Positions 48,145 to 56,298 of a DNA stretch of 64,000 bases are shown in pieces. Origin of the DNA: Desulfomicrobium baculatum DSM 4028 (GTDB lineage Bacteria > Desulfobacterota > Desulfovibrionia > Desulfovibrionales > Desulfomicrobiaceae); assembly GCF_000023225.1 (NCBI RefSeq), contig NC_013173.1, positions 3,784,501-3,848,500 of the forward strand, given 5' to 3'. The notes under the pieces were generated by a model. The model saw only the letters and a list, made by a program, of their open reading frames with translations. It was not told where the DNA came from and made no database searches. Within the stretch, counting starts at the first letter, position 1, and each line of letters opens with the position of its first letter. A program made the translations under genes and the position numbers.

Positions 48145-48783
48145 ATGACTGACACGATTCCTTCATGGGAACGCGTGCGCGGCATGGTGCCGGTGAGTCT
48201 TTGCGACTGGCCGGGCAAAATCACGTGCGTGCTTTTTGCCGGCGGCTGCAATTTGCGCTGTCCGACCTGCCACAACGCTTCCCTGGCCTGGAAATGGGCA
48301 TCGCTGCCGAATCTGAACCGGGAGGTCGTTCTGGCCGATCTGCGTCGCCGCAAACGCTGGCTGGACGGGATCACCCTGTCCGGAGGAGAGCCGACCTGCT
48401 TGACGGACCTGGATGATCTGCTTGCGGACCTGGCCTCGACCGGCCTGCCGGTCAAGCTTGATTCCAACGGCTCCGCGCCGGGTGTCCTGGCACGTGTGCT
48501 TGAGGCCGGACTTGTCCAGTCCGTGGCCGTGGACGTCAAAGGACCCTGGTCAATGTATCCTGAACTGACCGGGCAGGCCATGGACGCCGATGCGGCCTGT
48601 GACGCGCTGGGAGATGTTTTCGATCTGGCCCAGGCGTATCCCGGCCGGGTCTATTTTCGCTGCACCAAGGTGCCGAGCCTGACTCCCGAGGATCTGGAGA
48701 CCACCCAGGCCCAGATGCCGCAAGGGCTGCCTTTGCATTTCCAGGAATTTGTGCCTCCTCGAAGCTGTGACGATTTTTCCTGA
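48145..48783 (+). CDS. nrdG: Anaerobic ribonucleotide reductase activating enzyme NrdG
   Basis: Radical SAM activase that makes the glycyl radical on NrdD, 212 residues. The cluster motif is C35-x3-C39-x2-C42 (CNLRCPTCHN), preceded by SLCDWPGKITCVLFAGG; GGEP follows at about 82. The protein is the NrdG2-type length. The ATG at 48145 gives the family N-terminus; an in-frame start at 48004 would run back through the riboswitch. nrdD follows 33 bases on. Confidence 0.92.
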   Translation: MTDTIPSWERVRGMVPVSLCDWPGKITCVLFAGGCNLRCPTCHNASLAWKWASLPNLNREVVLADLRRRKRWLDGITLSGGEPTCLTDLDDLLADLASTGLPVKLDSNGSAPGVLARVLEAGLVQSVAVDVKGPWSMYPELTGQAMDADAACDALGDVFDLAQAYPGRVYFRCTKVPSLTPEDLETTQAQMPQGLPLHFQEFVPPRSCDDFS

Positions 48784-48816
48784 TTCTCAATTCGACCGAA
48801 CTTTATTGGAGTATTC

Positions 48817-50877
48817 ATGCCTCAGCAGATTGTGAAACGTGATGGACGTGTTGAATCCTGGTCTGTGGACCGGATTGCCCAGGCAATTTTGAAATCCCTC
48901 AACGCCAGCGGCATCAAGGATCCCATCCTGGCCAAGCGTCTGGCCGGAAAGGTCGAGTCCAAACTTGAAGCCGAGGCCATGCCCGAGCAGGAGCTGGTTC
49001 AGGACACCGTCGAGCAGGTCCTCATGGAGTCCCGGCTTTATCAGGTCGCACGGCGCTACATCGTGTACCGCGAGAAGCGCAGGGCCATCCGCAGCCAGAC
49101 GGAAACCTTTCTGGACGTGACCGAGACCATCGACAGCTACCTGGACAAATCCGACTGGCGCGTCAGTGAGAACGCCAACATGGCCCACTCCTTCCAGGGA
49201 CTGATGCTGCATCTGTCCGGTTCCGTGCAGGCCCGTTACTCCCTGGAGAAATATCCCGAGGAAGTGCGGCAGGCCCACGAGCACGGCTATTTTCACATCC
49301 ACGACCTGTCTTTTGGCCTGGCCGGCTACTGCGCGGGCTGGTCCCTGCGCGACCTTTTGCTGGAGGGCTTCAATCTCGAAGGGCGCTGCTCTTCCGGGCC
49401 GCCCAAGCATTTTGATGCGGCCTTGGGACAGATGGTCAATTTTCTTGGCACGTTGCAGAACGAATGGGCCGGCGCCCAGGCCTTCAACAACGTGGACACG
49501 TATCTGGCCCCGCTGGTCCGCCATGACAGCTTGACGTACGACGAGGTCAAACAGGCCATGCAGAAGTTCGTGTTCAACCTGAACACGACCTCGCGCTGGG
49601 GTGGGCAGAGTCCGTTCACCAACCTGACCTTCGACCTGGCCCCGCCTGCGCATATCGCCTCGGAGGCGGTCATCATCGGCGGCAAGCTGCAGGACAGCAC
49701 CTACGGCGAGTATGCGGCCGAAATGGAGATGATCAACCGGGCCTTCCTGGAGGTCATGCTGGTCGGCGATTATCACGGACGGATTTTTTCCTTCCCCATT
49801 CCGACCTACAACATCACCCCGGATTTTCCCTGGGAAACGGAGGTTGGCGAGCTGCTCCTCAAGCTCACGGCCAAATACGGTGTCCCGTATTTTCAGAACT
49901 TCATCAATTCCGACCTGAAGCCCGAGGACGTGCGTTCCATGTGCTGCCGCCTGCAGATGGACCTGCGCGAGCTGCGCAAACGCACGGGCGGTCTTTTCGG
50001 CGCAGGGGATCTGACGGGCTCCATCGGTGTGGTGACGCTTAATCTGCCCAAGCTGGCCTATCTGGCCCAGGGCGAGGAAGACTTCCTGGATCTGGTGGGC
50101 GAGTATGCCTCGCTGGCCAAGGACTCTCTTGAATTCAAGCGCAAGATGGTCACCGACAACATGGACAAGGGCATGTTCCCTTTCTCCAGCCGCTATCTTA
50201 AAAATGGTTTTCGCAGCCATTTCAGTACGATCGGAATCCTTGGCGGCCACGAAGCCTGCCTGAATCTGCTGGGCAAAGGTATCGATACCGAGGCCGGGAC
50301 GAGGCTCATGATCCGCACCCTGGAACATCTGCGCGAGATCACGGTGCGTTTTCAGGAAGAGACGGGCAGCCTCTACAACCTTGAAGCCACTCCGGCCGAA
50401 GGGACCAGCTACCGTTTGGCCAAGATCGACAAAAAACTGTATGCGGACATCCAGGCCTCTGGAAACGGGGTCCCCTACTATACCAACTCGACCCTGCTTC
50501 CGGTGGGGCATACCACAGACATTTTTTCCGCTCTGGAGCACCAGAACCGGCTGCAGCCCATGTATACCGGCGGCACTGTGTTCCACAGTTTCCTGGGTGA
50601 GTCCGTGCCGGACACTCAGGCTTTGAAGGCGTTTCTGGTGCGCGCCCTGACCGAGACCAAGATCCCCTACGTGTCCATCACGCCGACCTTTTCGATCTGC
50701 AAGGATCACGGCTACCTGACAGGCGAGCAGATCACCTGCCCGAACTGCGGCCAGGAGACGGAAGTGTACACCCGCGTGGTGGGCTACTACCGCCCGGTCA
50801 AGATGTGGAATCGCGGGAAGCAGTCGGAGTACAAGGATCGCGTGGAGTATTCCCAGGCCTCCTGCTTCGGGCAATAA
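48817..50877 (+). CDS. nrdD: Anaerobic ribonucleoside-triphosphate reductase NrdD
   Basis: Class III (glycyl radical) reductase making dNTPs under anoxia, 686 residues. An N-terminal ATP-cone (about 1-95, starting IVKRDGRVESW) gives allosteric control. The C-terminus has a zinc-site CPNC (C641, C644) and the glycyl radical loop RVVGYYRPV with Gly656. Being oxygen-labile, it fits a strict anaerobe. Together with nrdG it is placed under a cobalamin riboswitch. Confidence 0.95.
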   Translation: MPQQIVKRDGRVESWSVDRIAQAILKSLNASGIKDPILAKRLAGKVESKLEAEAMPEQELVQDTVEQVLMESRLYQVARRYIVYREKRRAIRSQTETFLDVTETIDSYLDKSDWRVSENANMAHSFQGLMLHLSGSVQARYSLEKYPEEVRQAHEHGYFHIHDLSFGLAGYCAGWSLRDLLLEGFNLEGRCSSGPPKHFDAALGQMVNFLGTLQNEWAGAQAFNNVDTYLAPLVRHDSLTYDEVKQAMQKFVFNLNTTSRWGGQSPFTNLTFDLAPPAHIASEAVIIGGKLQDSTYGEYAAEMEMINRAFLEVMLVGDYHGRIFSFPIPTYNITPDFPWETEVGELLLKLTAKYGVPYFQNFINSDLKPEDVRSMCCRLQMDLRELRKRTGGLFGAGDLTGSIGVVTLNLPKLAYLAQGEEDFLDLVGEYASLAKDSLEFKRKMVTDNMDKGMFPFSSRYLKNGFRSHFSTIGILGGHEACLNLLGKGIDTEAGTRLMIRTLEHLREITVRFQEETGSLYNLEATPAEGTSYRLAKIDKKLYADIQASGNGVPYYTNSTLLPVGHTTDIFSALEHQNRLQPMYTGGTVFHSFLGESVPDTQALKAFLVRALTETKIPYVSITPTFSICKDHGYLTGEQITCPNCGQETEVYTRVVGYYRPVKMWNRGKQSEYKDRVEYSQASCFGQ

Positions 50878-50891
50878 AGAGCGCAGGCTTC

Positions 50892-50938
50892 AACGCGAAA
50901 ACGGCCGGACTGCATGACAGTCCGGCCGTTTTCGCGTT
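50892..50938. terminator. Terminator between nrdD and the small gene
   Basis: A perfect 21-bp inverted repeat (AACGCGAAAACGGCCGGACTG) around a CATGA loop. A and T runs sit inside the stem, and the hairpin lies between converging genes. Confidence 0.8.
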
Positions 50939-50955
50939 TGCGGGTCGGGGATGCT

Positions 50956-51105
50956 TTATTTTTCGTTCAGTCCCGAGCGGCGCAAACCGTTCAAGAAGCC
51001 CAGCGCGGAGCGCAGGCCGCCGGCCAGGCTCGTGATCGCGGTGGAGATGATCGGCTTGGGGCGCTGGATTTTTTGAGAGTGCAGGAACAATGTGATTTCA
51101 CGCAT
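50956..51105 (-). CDS. Small basic protein of unknown function
   Basis: A 49-residue frame from CAT at 51103-51105 (ATG on the minus strand) to TTA at 50956-50958. GAGGT precedes the ATG by 5 bases, and a TTGACG -35 box on the minus strand (51189-51194) with TAGCTA 17 bases on is a possible promoter. Codons mostly end in G or C like the neighbours. The sequence begins MREITLFLHSQKIQRPK and has a Gly/Leu-rich half (GGLRSALGFLNGLRRSG) that could form an amphipathic or membrane-interacting helix. No homologue is recognised. The rest of the 300-base interval shows nothing else. Confidence 0.5.
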   Translation of the reverse strand: MREITLFLHSQKIQRPKPIISTAITSLAGGLRSALGFLNGLRRSGLNEK

Positions 51106-51257
51106 GGCGTACCTCTGTATTCAGAAATATGGTAAATTTTACGAACTTAATTTTGAAACGAAAGCTAGCTAGGCGCGAAAAGTCTGTTCGTCAAGCAAAA
51201 TGCTGACGATTGTTATGATAGGAGTGTCGATTTTTTGGGACCCGGGTCGTGTGCGGG

Positions 51258-52013
51258 TCAGGAAGCGGGCAGCAGGGCGGCCTGGGTGGCCGGATCCCAG
51301 TTCGAAGTGGCCGGCATGGCCATGGATGCGCGGAAGCGTGCCAGGGCGGCCCTCGATCTCTTGCCCCAGATGCCGTCGATTTTTCCTTTGTAGAGCCCCT
51401 GCGCGGCCAGGGCCTGCTGCACGCGTTTGGCGTCGGCTTTGGTCTTGAGATCGAGGAGCACGGCCGGGAGTGCAGGGGCTGCGGGGGCGGGCGAAGAGGC
51501 GGTGAGCAGTGCGCGGATCTCTTCAGTCACGCGCAGGCGGCAACTGGCGGTGGCGAGGACCGCGTGGTCCGCAGGCTGGACCAGACGCGCAGAGATGCGC
51601 AGGCCCCCGTCGACCAGGGCATAGGTTCCGGTCAGCATGGTCTGCAGTCCGTTCGTGGCTCCTGCCTGATCAGGCGCGGAGGAAAGGGCCGTCTCGCCCT
51701 GCTGCTTTAATGAGTAGGGCGTGGGCATGAACACGCGGGTGTCCGCCAGGCGGTACCCATGATTGGTGAGGGAGTTGCCCATCTCCTCGGCCAGGATCCG
51801 CCCCAGGGGGGATGTGGTCGTGACGTCGTGCAGGTCCGCGAAGGGCGCGGTCATGATCAGCCCGGAGCGGTCCAGGCGGACTTGCAGGTTGGAGATCAGG
51901 CTCGCAGTCAGGGCGTCGCACAGCATGTCGATGCGCGACGCGCCGCATTGCGCCTTCCCGGAGACAGGCAGGGCGCACAGCAGAAAAATCAGGAAGAGCG
52001 CTCGGCGGATCAT
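51258..52013 (-). CDS. Exported FlgO-like protein with peptidoglycan-binding domain
   Basis: 251 residues: signal peptide (about 1-21, cleavage near GKA-Q), a FlgO-type alpha/beta domain (about 30-170, with RILAEEMGNSLTNHGYRLADTRVF), an Ala/Pro linker (about 173-188), and a C-terminal PG_binding_1 domain (about 192-248, QQALAAQGLYKGKIDGIWGKRSRAALARF). The last domain would tether it to the cell wall. The gene starts at the stop of the upstream lipoprotein (1-base overlap), so the two are one unit. A direct flagellar role is uncertain as no flagellar gene is near. Confidence 0.75.
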   Translation of the reverse strand: MIRRALFLIFLLCALPVSGKAQCGASRIDMLCDALTASLISNLQVRLDRSGLIMTAPFADLHDVTTTSPLGRILAEEMGNSLTNHGYRLADTRVFMPTPYSLKQQGETALSSAPDQAGATNGLQTMLTGTYALVDGGLRISARLVQPADHAVLATASCRLRVTEEIRALLTASSPAPAAPALPAVLLDLKTKADAKRVQQALAAQGLYKGKIDGIWGKRSRAALARFRASMAMPATSNWDPATQAALLPAS

Positions 52014-52702
52014 CAGTTCACCAGGGAATAGCGTTTGAGTTCCACGCCGCCCTGCGGCGCCCGCAGCTGGTAGTGGGCCCAGTCGGGGCTGCTTACGTAG
52101 AAAATGCTTGAATCGCGGTACAGGTACGCGCCCTGATGGACGAGGGCTGAATTGATCTGAACTTCCGAGTCAGGGGTGGGTGCGTCAAAATATCCGCTTT
52201 CCTCGCCCACTTCAGGCACGGTTTCGTACAGTCCGGCGCTGTTTTTGCTTTGCCTGAAGCCCGGTTCCGGAGCACGGCGCAAACCTTTGGCCGTCCTGTC
52301 CAGGACACGGCGGTGCGTGACAAGTTCCAAATTGGCCTCAAGGACGGCGGCCCCTTCGGGAACAAAGGACACGGGGACGCCGTAATCGACCAGGTGTGTC
52401 AGCAGGGCTTCCCTGTAGGCCTTGGCGAAAGGCGTGGTGCCAAGAGGCGCGACATATACGCGTACATCCTGCTCGGCGAAGAAATGATCAAGGGCCTTGC
52501 CGCAGTTTTTGGCGACCTTGTCCGCCAGCAGATCCCAATGGGCCATGGCCTGCATCTTGGGCTGGGTGGTGAGCAGGTAGCCGCTTGAAATGGGAGCCTG
52601 GGCCGTGACCAGTTGCGATGATTGATCGGAATTGACGCTGACTGAAGAGCATCCGGCCATAAGGCCGAGGGTCATCACTGTGAGCAGGGCTGCTAAGCGC
52701 AT
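52013..52702 (-). CDS. Lipoprotein of unknown function
   Basis: A 229-residue lipoprotein: signal peptide with lipobox LMAGC, acylated Cys near 17. The mature part has a predicted alpha/beta segment (VRVYVAPLGTTPFAKAYREALLTHLVDYG) resembling the FlgO/CsgG-type start, then Glu- and Tyr-rich sequence. I prefer the start at 52702, where the signal peptide begins cleanly; one at 52732 is possible. It is coupled to the FlgO-PG gene and diverges from another FlgO-like lipoprotein across a 139-base gap. Confidence 0.7.
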   Translation of the reverse strand: MRLAALLTVMTLGLMAGCSSVSVNSDQSSQLVTAQAPISSGYLLTTQPKMQAMAHWDLLADKVAKNCGKALDHFFAEQDVRVYVAPLGTTPFAKAYREALLTHLVDYGVPVSFVPEGAAVLEANLELVTHRRVLDRTAKGLRRAPEPGFRQSKNSAGLYETVPEVGEESGYFDAPTPDSEVQINSALVHQGAYLYRDSSIFYVSSPDWAHYQLRAPQGGVELKRYSLVN

Positions 52703-52841
52703 GGCGTGGTCCTTGATTTTGATTCTTTCCATGATCAGAGTATCGGCCGCGGGCCGGAAAACTTAAGGGCGATTGGGGAAATCTTGGCACGCGGCATGCT
52801 CTGCATTCGGCGGTAGGCATTTTTCTCCCGGAGGATCGGTA

Positions 52842-53414
52842 ATGTCCAAGCTCACTCTCCTGTTTTTTTGCGTTTTCATCAGCGGATGCGTTCAGCTGCC
52901 CCCCTTTTATGAAGTGGGCTCGCGCGCCAAGACGCCGCCGCTCATCCCGCTGTCCTACAAGGCGGGAGATCACTTGCACCGGCAGCTTGCCGGCAGCGGA
53001 GTCGCGGGCTATCCGATGCTTGCGGCATCCTTCGTTGACTCGACCGATGTGGAAAATACCAATGATCTCGGGCGGCTTCTCTCGGAACAGGTTTCGTCTC
53101 GCTTGAGTCAGCTCGGGTATTCCGTGACCGAGGTCCAGTTGCGTTCCGATGAGTTGCGGGTGCTGCCCGAAGGAGGCGTACTCGCTCTTTCCCGGGATTT
53201 GTCACGGATCAACACCGATGTGCAGGCCTATTCCGTACTGGTCGGAACCTATACGGTCATCGAGCGCCAAATTTACGTCAACGCCCGGGTGCTGCGTACG
53301 GGCGACGGAGTGGCTCTGGCCTCTTCGGATTTCACCCTGCCCTATGTGCGTCCCAAGAAAGCCGTAACCAGCGGGTCGCCGGTTCGGGCTTCCGTCAAGA
53401 CCAGCCTAGATTGA
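52842..53414 (+). CDS. FlgO-family lipoprotein
   Basis: A 190-residue lipoprotein with lipobox FISGC (Cys near 15). The body matches the FlgO domain: DLGRLLSEQVSSRLSQLGYSVTEV, then VLVGTYTVIERQIYVNARVLRTGDG. FlgO of Vibrio is an outer-membrane flagellar lipoprotein; FlgO-like domains also occur in non-flagellar outer-membrane proteins. The ATG at 52842 has GGAGGA 7 bases upstream; an in-frame start at 52773 lacks a sensible leader. It precedes tupA by 89 bases. Confidence 0.8.
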   Translation: MSKLTLLFFCVFISGCVQLPPFYEVGSRAKTPPLIPLSYKAGDHLHRQLAGSGVAGYPMLAASFVDSTDVENTNDLGRLLSEQVSSRLSQLGYSVTEVQLRSDELRVLPEGGVLALSRDLSRINTDVQAYSVLVGTYTVIERQIYVNARVLRTGDGVALASSDFTLPYVRPKKAVTSGSPVRASVKTSLD

Positions 53415-53436
53415 ACAAATACGCGACGCTTCCTTC

Positions 53437-53477
53437 TTGTTCTTGTGTCTGATTTGGCATATGAGTGTGCTCGTATG
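53437..53477 (+). promoter_or_regulatory. Candidate promoter and palindromic operator of tupA
   Basis: An imperfect 20-base palindrome, CATATGAG-TGTG-CTCGTATG (53458-53477), overlaps the best -10 (TATGAG, 53460-53465), which pairs with TTGTTC (53437-53442) at 17 bases. A repressor at this site would block RNA polymerase. A tungstate- or molybdate-responsive regulator is the natural guess, unproven. Confidence 0.45.
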
Positions 53478-53503
53478 TCATTTTTCACTTAACAGGAGGA
53501 AAT

Positions 53504-54376
53504 ATGAAGAAACTTTTGGTGTTGATTGTTTTGATGGCGGTGCCGTGTCTGGGCCTGGCCCAGGACAAGGTGCTCAGCATGTCCACCACGACCAGCACGC
53601 AGTCTTCCGGTCTGCTTGATATTCTGCTTCCGGAGTTCAAGAAGGACACGGGAATTGAGGTCAAGGTTCTGGCCAAGGGTACGGGTGCGGCCATCCGCGA
53701 TGGCGTGGACGGGAATGTGGACGTGATCTTCGTGCATGATCCGGCCCGCGAGGAAAAATTCGTGGCCGACGGGTTCGGGACCAAACGCTACTACGTCATG
53801 TACAATGATTTTCTGCTCATCGGACCCGAGGCGGACCCGGCCGGGGCCAAGAGTGGCGACGCGACTGAAGCCATGAAGAAGATCGCCATGTCGCAGGCTG
53901 TGTTCGTGTCCCGTGGCGATGACAGCGGCACCCACGCCAAGGAACAGGAACTGTGGAAGTCCAGCGGGTTGCCCTTGAAGGAAGAGGACACCGTCTTCAA
54001 GTCCAAGAGCAAGGAAGTGACCTTCAAAACCGTCCATCCGGAAGGGATGAAGAATTACATGTCCATCGGCCAAGGCATGGGCAAGACGCTCACCTTCGCC
54101 GAGGAGAAGCAAGGCTATACCATCACGGATCGCGGCACCTACGTTCAGTACAAGTACGGCCGTCCGGAGGGGCTGGATCTTGTGCCCATAAGTGAAGGCG
54201 ACAAGACGCTCTTCAATCCTTACGGCGTTATCCCGGTCAATCCGGAAAAGCACCCCCATGTCCGTTTCGACCTGGCCGACACCTTCGCCAAGTGGCTGGT
54301 GTCCGAGCGCGGTCAGAAGGTCATCGGCGACTACAAACTCCTTGACAAGCAGCTCTTCTTTCCAGACGCAAAGTAG
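53504..54376 (+). CDS. tupA: Tungstate-binding periplasmic protein TupA
   Basis: Substrate-binding protein of the tungstate ABC transporter, 290 residues. Signal peptide 1-19 (cleavage near GLA-Q), then the TTTS motif at 28-31 (MSTTTSTQSSGLL) and the RGDDSGTHAKE segment that bind the oxyanion. TupA is specific for tungstate over molybdate in characterised members. Sulfate reducers use tungsten in formate dehydrogenase and aldehyde oxidoreductase. The ATG follows AGGAGGA. Confidence 0.93.
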   Translation: MKKLLVLIVLMAVPCLGLAQDKVLSMSTTTSTQSSGLLDILLPEFKKDTGIEVKVLAKGTGAAIRDGVDGNVDVIFVHDPAREEKFVADGFGTKRYYVMYNDFLLIGPEADPAGAKSGDATEAMKKIAMSQAVFVSRGDDSGTHAKEQELWKSSGLPLKEEDTVFKSKSKEVTFKTVHPEGMKNYMSIGQGMGKTLTFAEEKQGYTITDRGTYVQYKYGRPEGLDLVPISEGDKTLFNPYGVIPVNPEKHPHVRFDLADTFAKWLVSERGQKVIGDYKLLDKQLFFPDAK

Positions 54377-54447
54377 CTTCGAGCGGATGTGAAGAACCGA
54401 TCCCGGGCCAGGTTTTTTTGTCTCGGGGGCTCAAATTGAGGTTTGCG

Positions 54448-54482
54448 ACGGCCCGCTCTGGCAGCGGGCCGTTTTTTTTTTC
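54448..54482 (+). terminator. Intrinsic terminator between tupA and tupB
   Basis: ACGGCCCGCT and AGCGGGCCGT form a perfect 10-bp stem with a CTGGC loop, followed by an unbroken run of ten T residues. It lies inside the tup operon, 72 bases after tupA and about 26 before tupB, and should cut off most transcripts so that TupA is made in excess over TupBC. Confidence 0.9.
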
Positions 54483-54507
54483 AATGCCTTCTTGATTCGG
54501 GGGCCGC

Positions 54508-55197
54508 ATGTTTTTTGATAGTCTTTGGGCCGCGCTGAAGCTGTTGTTTGAGTTCGATGCCGAGCTCCTGCACATCGTCGGCGTGTCTTTGAACGTGAGC
54601 TTCTGGTCCACCGCGGCCGCGTGCATTCTTGGTGTTCCTGCGGGATTCCTGATCGGGGTCGGGCGTTTTCGCGCCAAGCAGGCCGTCATCACCTTTTTCA
54701 ATACCATGCTGGCGCTGCCGACCGTGGTCATTGGCCTTCTGGTCTATTCCCTGCTTTCGCGGCGCGGCGTTTTCGCCTCCCTGGGCTGGCTGTACACGCA
54801 AAAGGCCATGATCTTCGGCCAGATAATCCTCATCACGCCCATTGTCATCGCCTTCACCATTGCCGCCGTGGGCCGCATCGACGACCGCTATCGCCGTACG
54901 GCGCTGACCCTTGGCGCTTCTCCCTGGCAGGTCGCGCTGGTGGTCCTGCGCGAGGCCCGTTTCAGCATCATGGCCGCCATCGTGGCCGCCTTCGGCCGTG
55001 TCATTTCGGAGATAGGCATCTCCATGATGCTCGGCGGCAACGCCAAGGGCTTCACCCGGACCATGACCACGGCCATGGCCCTCGAATACGACAAGGGCGA
55101 ATTCGTCCTTGCCCTGGGCCTGGGCATTGTGCTGCTGGCCATCAGTCTGGCCGTGAACGTGCTGCTGGGCTACGCACAGGGGAGGACGCAACGATGA
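54508..55197 (+). CDS. tupB: Tungstate ABC transporter permease TupB
   Basis: Membrane permease, 229 residues with five or six segments. The EAA-type loop GASPWQVALVVLREARFSIMA contacts TupC. The 3' end overlaps tupC by 4 bases (ATGA). The length and sequence fit the TupB/ModB class. Confidence 0.92.
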   Translation: MFFDSLWAALKLLFEFDAELLHIVGVSLNVSFWSTAAACILGVPAGFLIGVGRFRAKQAVITFFNTMLALPTVVIGLLVYSLLSRRGVFASLGWLYTQKAMIFGQIILITPIVIAFTIAAVGRIDDRYRRTALTLGASPWQVALVVLREARFSIMAAIVAAFGRVISEIGISMMLGGNAKGFTRTMTTAMALEYDKGEFVLALGLGIVLLAISLAVNVLLGYAQGRTQR

Positions 55198-56198
55198 GTC
55201 TTTTCGAGCTGCGCGATGTGCGCGTTGCCTATGACGGCCGGGTGGTGCTCGATCTGCCGCGGCTGAATATCGAAGAGGGCGAGGCCTATTCTCTGCAAGG
55301 ACCCAACGGGGCCGGAAAATCGACCCTGCTCGGCATCCTTTCCTTTTTGAATGCTCCGCATCAGGGCCAGGTCCGCTTCGAGGGCGGCCCCGTGTTCTGG
55401 AAAGAATCCGCGCTCCGAGCCCTGCGCCGCAACGTTGGGCTGGTGGAGCAGCATCCGGTCATGTTCAGCCGCAGCGTGCGCGAGAATGTGGGCTACGGGT
55501 TGACCATCCGAGGAGTGGACAAGGCCCGGCGCGAACGCCTGGTCGACGAGGCCCTTGATCTGGTGGGCCTTGCCCACCTGGCCGGCAGCTATGCTCCGCG
55601 CCTGTCGGGCGGAGAAACTCAGCGCGTGGCCATAGCCAGGTCTCTGGCCAGCCGTCCCAAGGTTCTGCTCCTGGACGAGCCCACGGCCAGTGTCGATACC
55701 CAGAACCGGGTCATCATCGAGCAGATCGTGGCCGATCTGCGCGACCGAGGTGATACCACCATCGTGCTCTGCACCCACAACCGCTCCCAGGCTGCGGCGC
55801 TGTGCCCCAAGGTCATTTATCTGGAAGACGGCCGTCTCGCCGCGCGTCCGCTGAGCAACTCCTACGCCGGGCAGTTCGTGGACGACAACGGACAGACCTG
55901 GTGCCGCATCGCTGCGGGCTTTCGGGTGCCGGTACCACAGTGCGGACCGGGCCGGGGCCGGGTGGTCATCGAACCGGGCGTGGTGCGCCTGAGTGTGGCG
56001 AGCGCACCCGGCTTGAATCGGGGAATATTGACCCGGGTTCGGCTTGAGGGCGATATGGTCAGCCTGAGCGTCGATCTGGGAAGGCCGTTGCATGTGCAGA
56101 TGGGATTGAAGGAGTTTTGGGGCGCAGGCCTTGAGATCGGGGCGCTGGTTCAGGCGGAGATTCCGGCTGCGGCTGTGGAGTGTTTTACGGGGTCTTGA
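55194..56198 (+). CDS. tupC: Tungstate ABC transporter ATPase TupC
   Basis: Cytoplasmic ATPase, 334 residues. Walker A GPNGAGKST, signature LSGGETQRVAIARSL and Walker B VLLLDEPTAS are complete. The last 110 residues form an extra domain with a TOBE-like beta pattern (GRVVIEPGVVRLSV to the end) that may sense oxyanion. The ATG at 55194 follows GGGGAGG; a much earlier in-frame start inside tupB is an artefact. Confidence 0.9.
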   Translation: MSLFELRDVRVAYDGRVVLDLPRLNIEEGEAYSLQGPNGAGKSTLLGILSFLNAPHQGQVRFEGGPVFWKESALRALRRNVGLVEQHPVMFSRSVRENVGYGLTIRGVDKARRERLVDEALDLVGLAHLAGSYAPRLSGGETQRVAIARSLASRPKVLLLDEPTASVDTQNRVIIEQIVADLRDRGDTTIVLCTHNRSQAAALCPKVIYLEDGRLAARPLSNSYAGQFVDDNGQTWCRIAAGFRVPVPQCGPGRGRVVIEPGVVRLSVASAPGLNRGILTRVRLEGDMVSLSVDLGRPLHVQMGLKEFWGAGLEIGALVQAEIPAAAVECFTGS

Positions 56199-56221
56199 GA
56201 GCGGCTGGGGCGCGCGGAAGC

Positions 56222-56242
56222 GGGCGGGTCGTCGGTTCACGC
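56222..56242. repeat. Partial copy of the 56.3-kb palindrome arm
   Basis: The 21 bases here (GGGCGGGTCGTCGGTTCACG and one more C) are identical to 56295-56315, which begins the left arm of the large palindrome. The copies are 73 bases apart in direct orientation. Confidence 0.8.
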
Positions 56243-56298
56243 TGGGCGTGAAGCGTTGAGACGCGTAGGCGGGAAAATTTCTTTGTTGGCGATGGGGC

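Noticed and set aside
48787-50874. Minus-strand frame of 695 codons opposite nrdD
   Set aside because: It mirrors nrdD almost end to end; such long antisense frames are expected in GC-rich genes with biased third positions.
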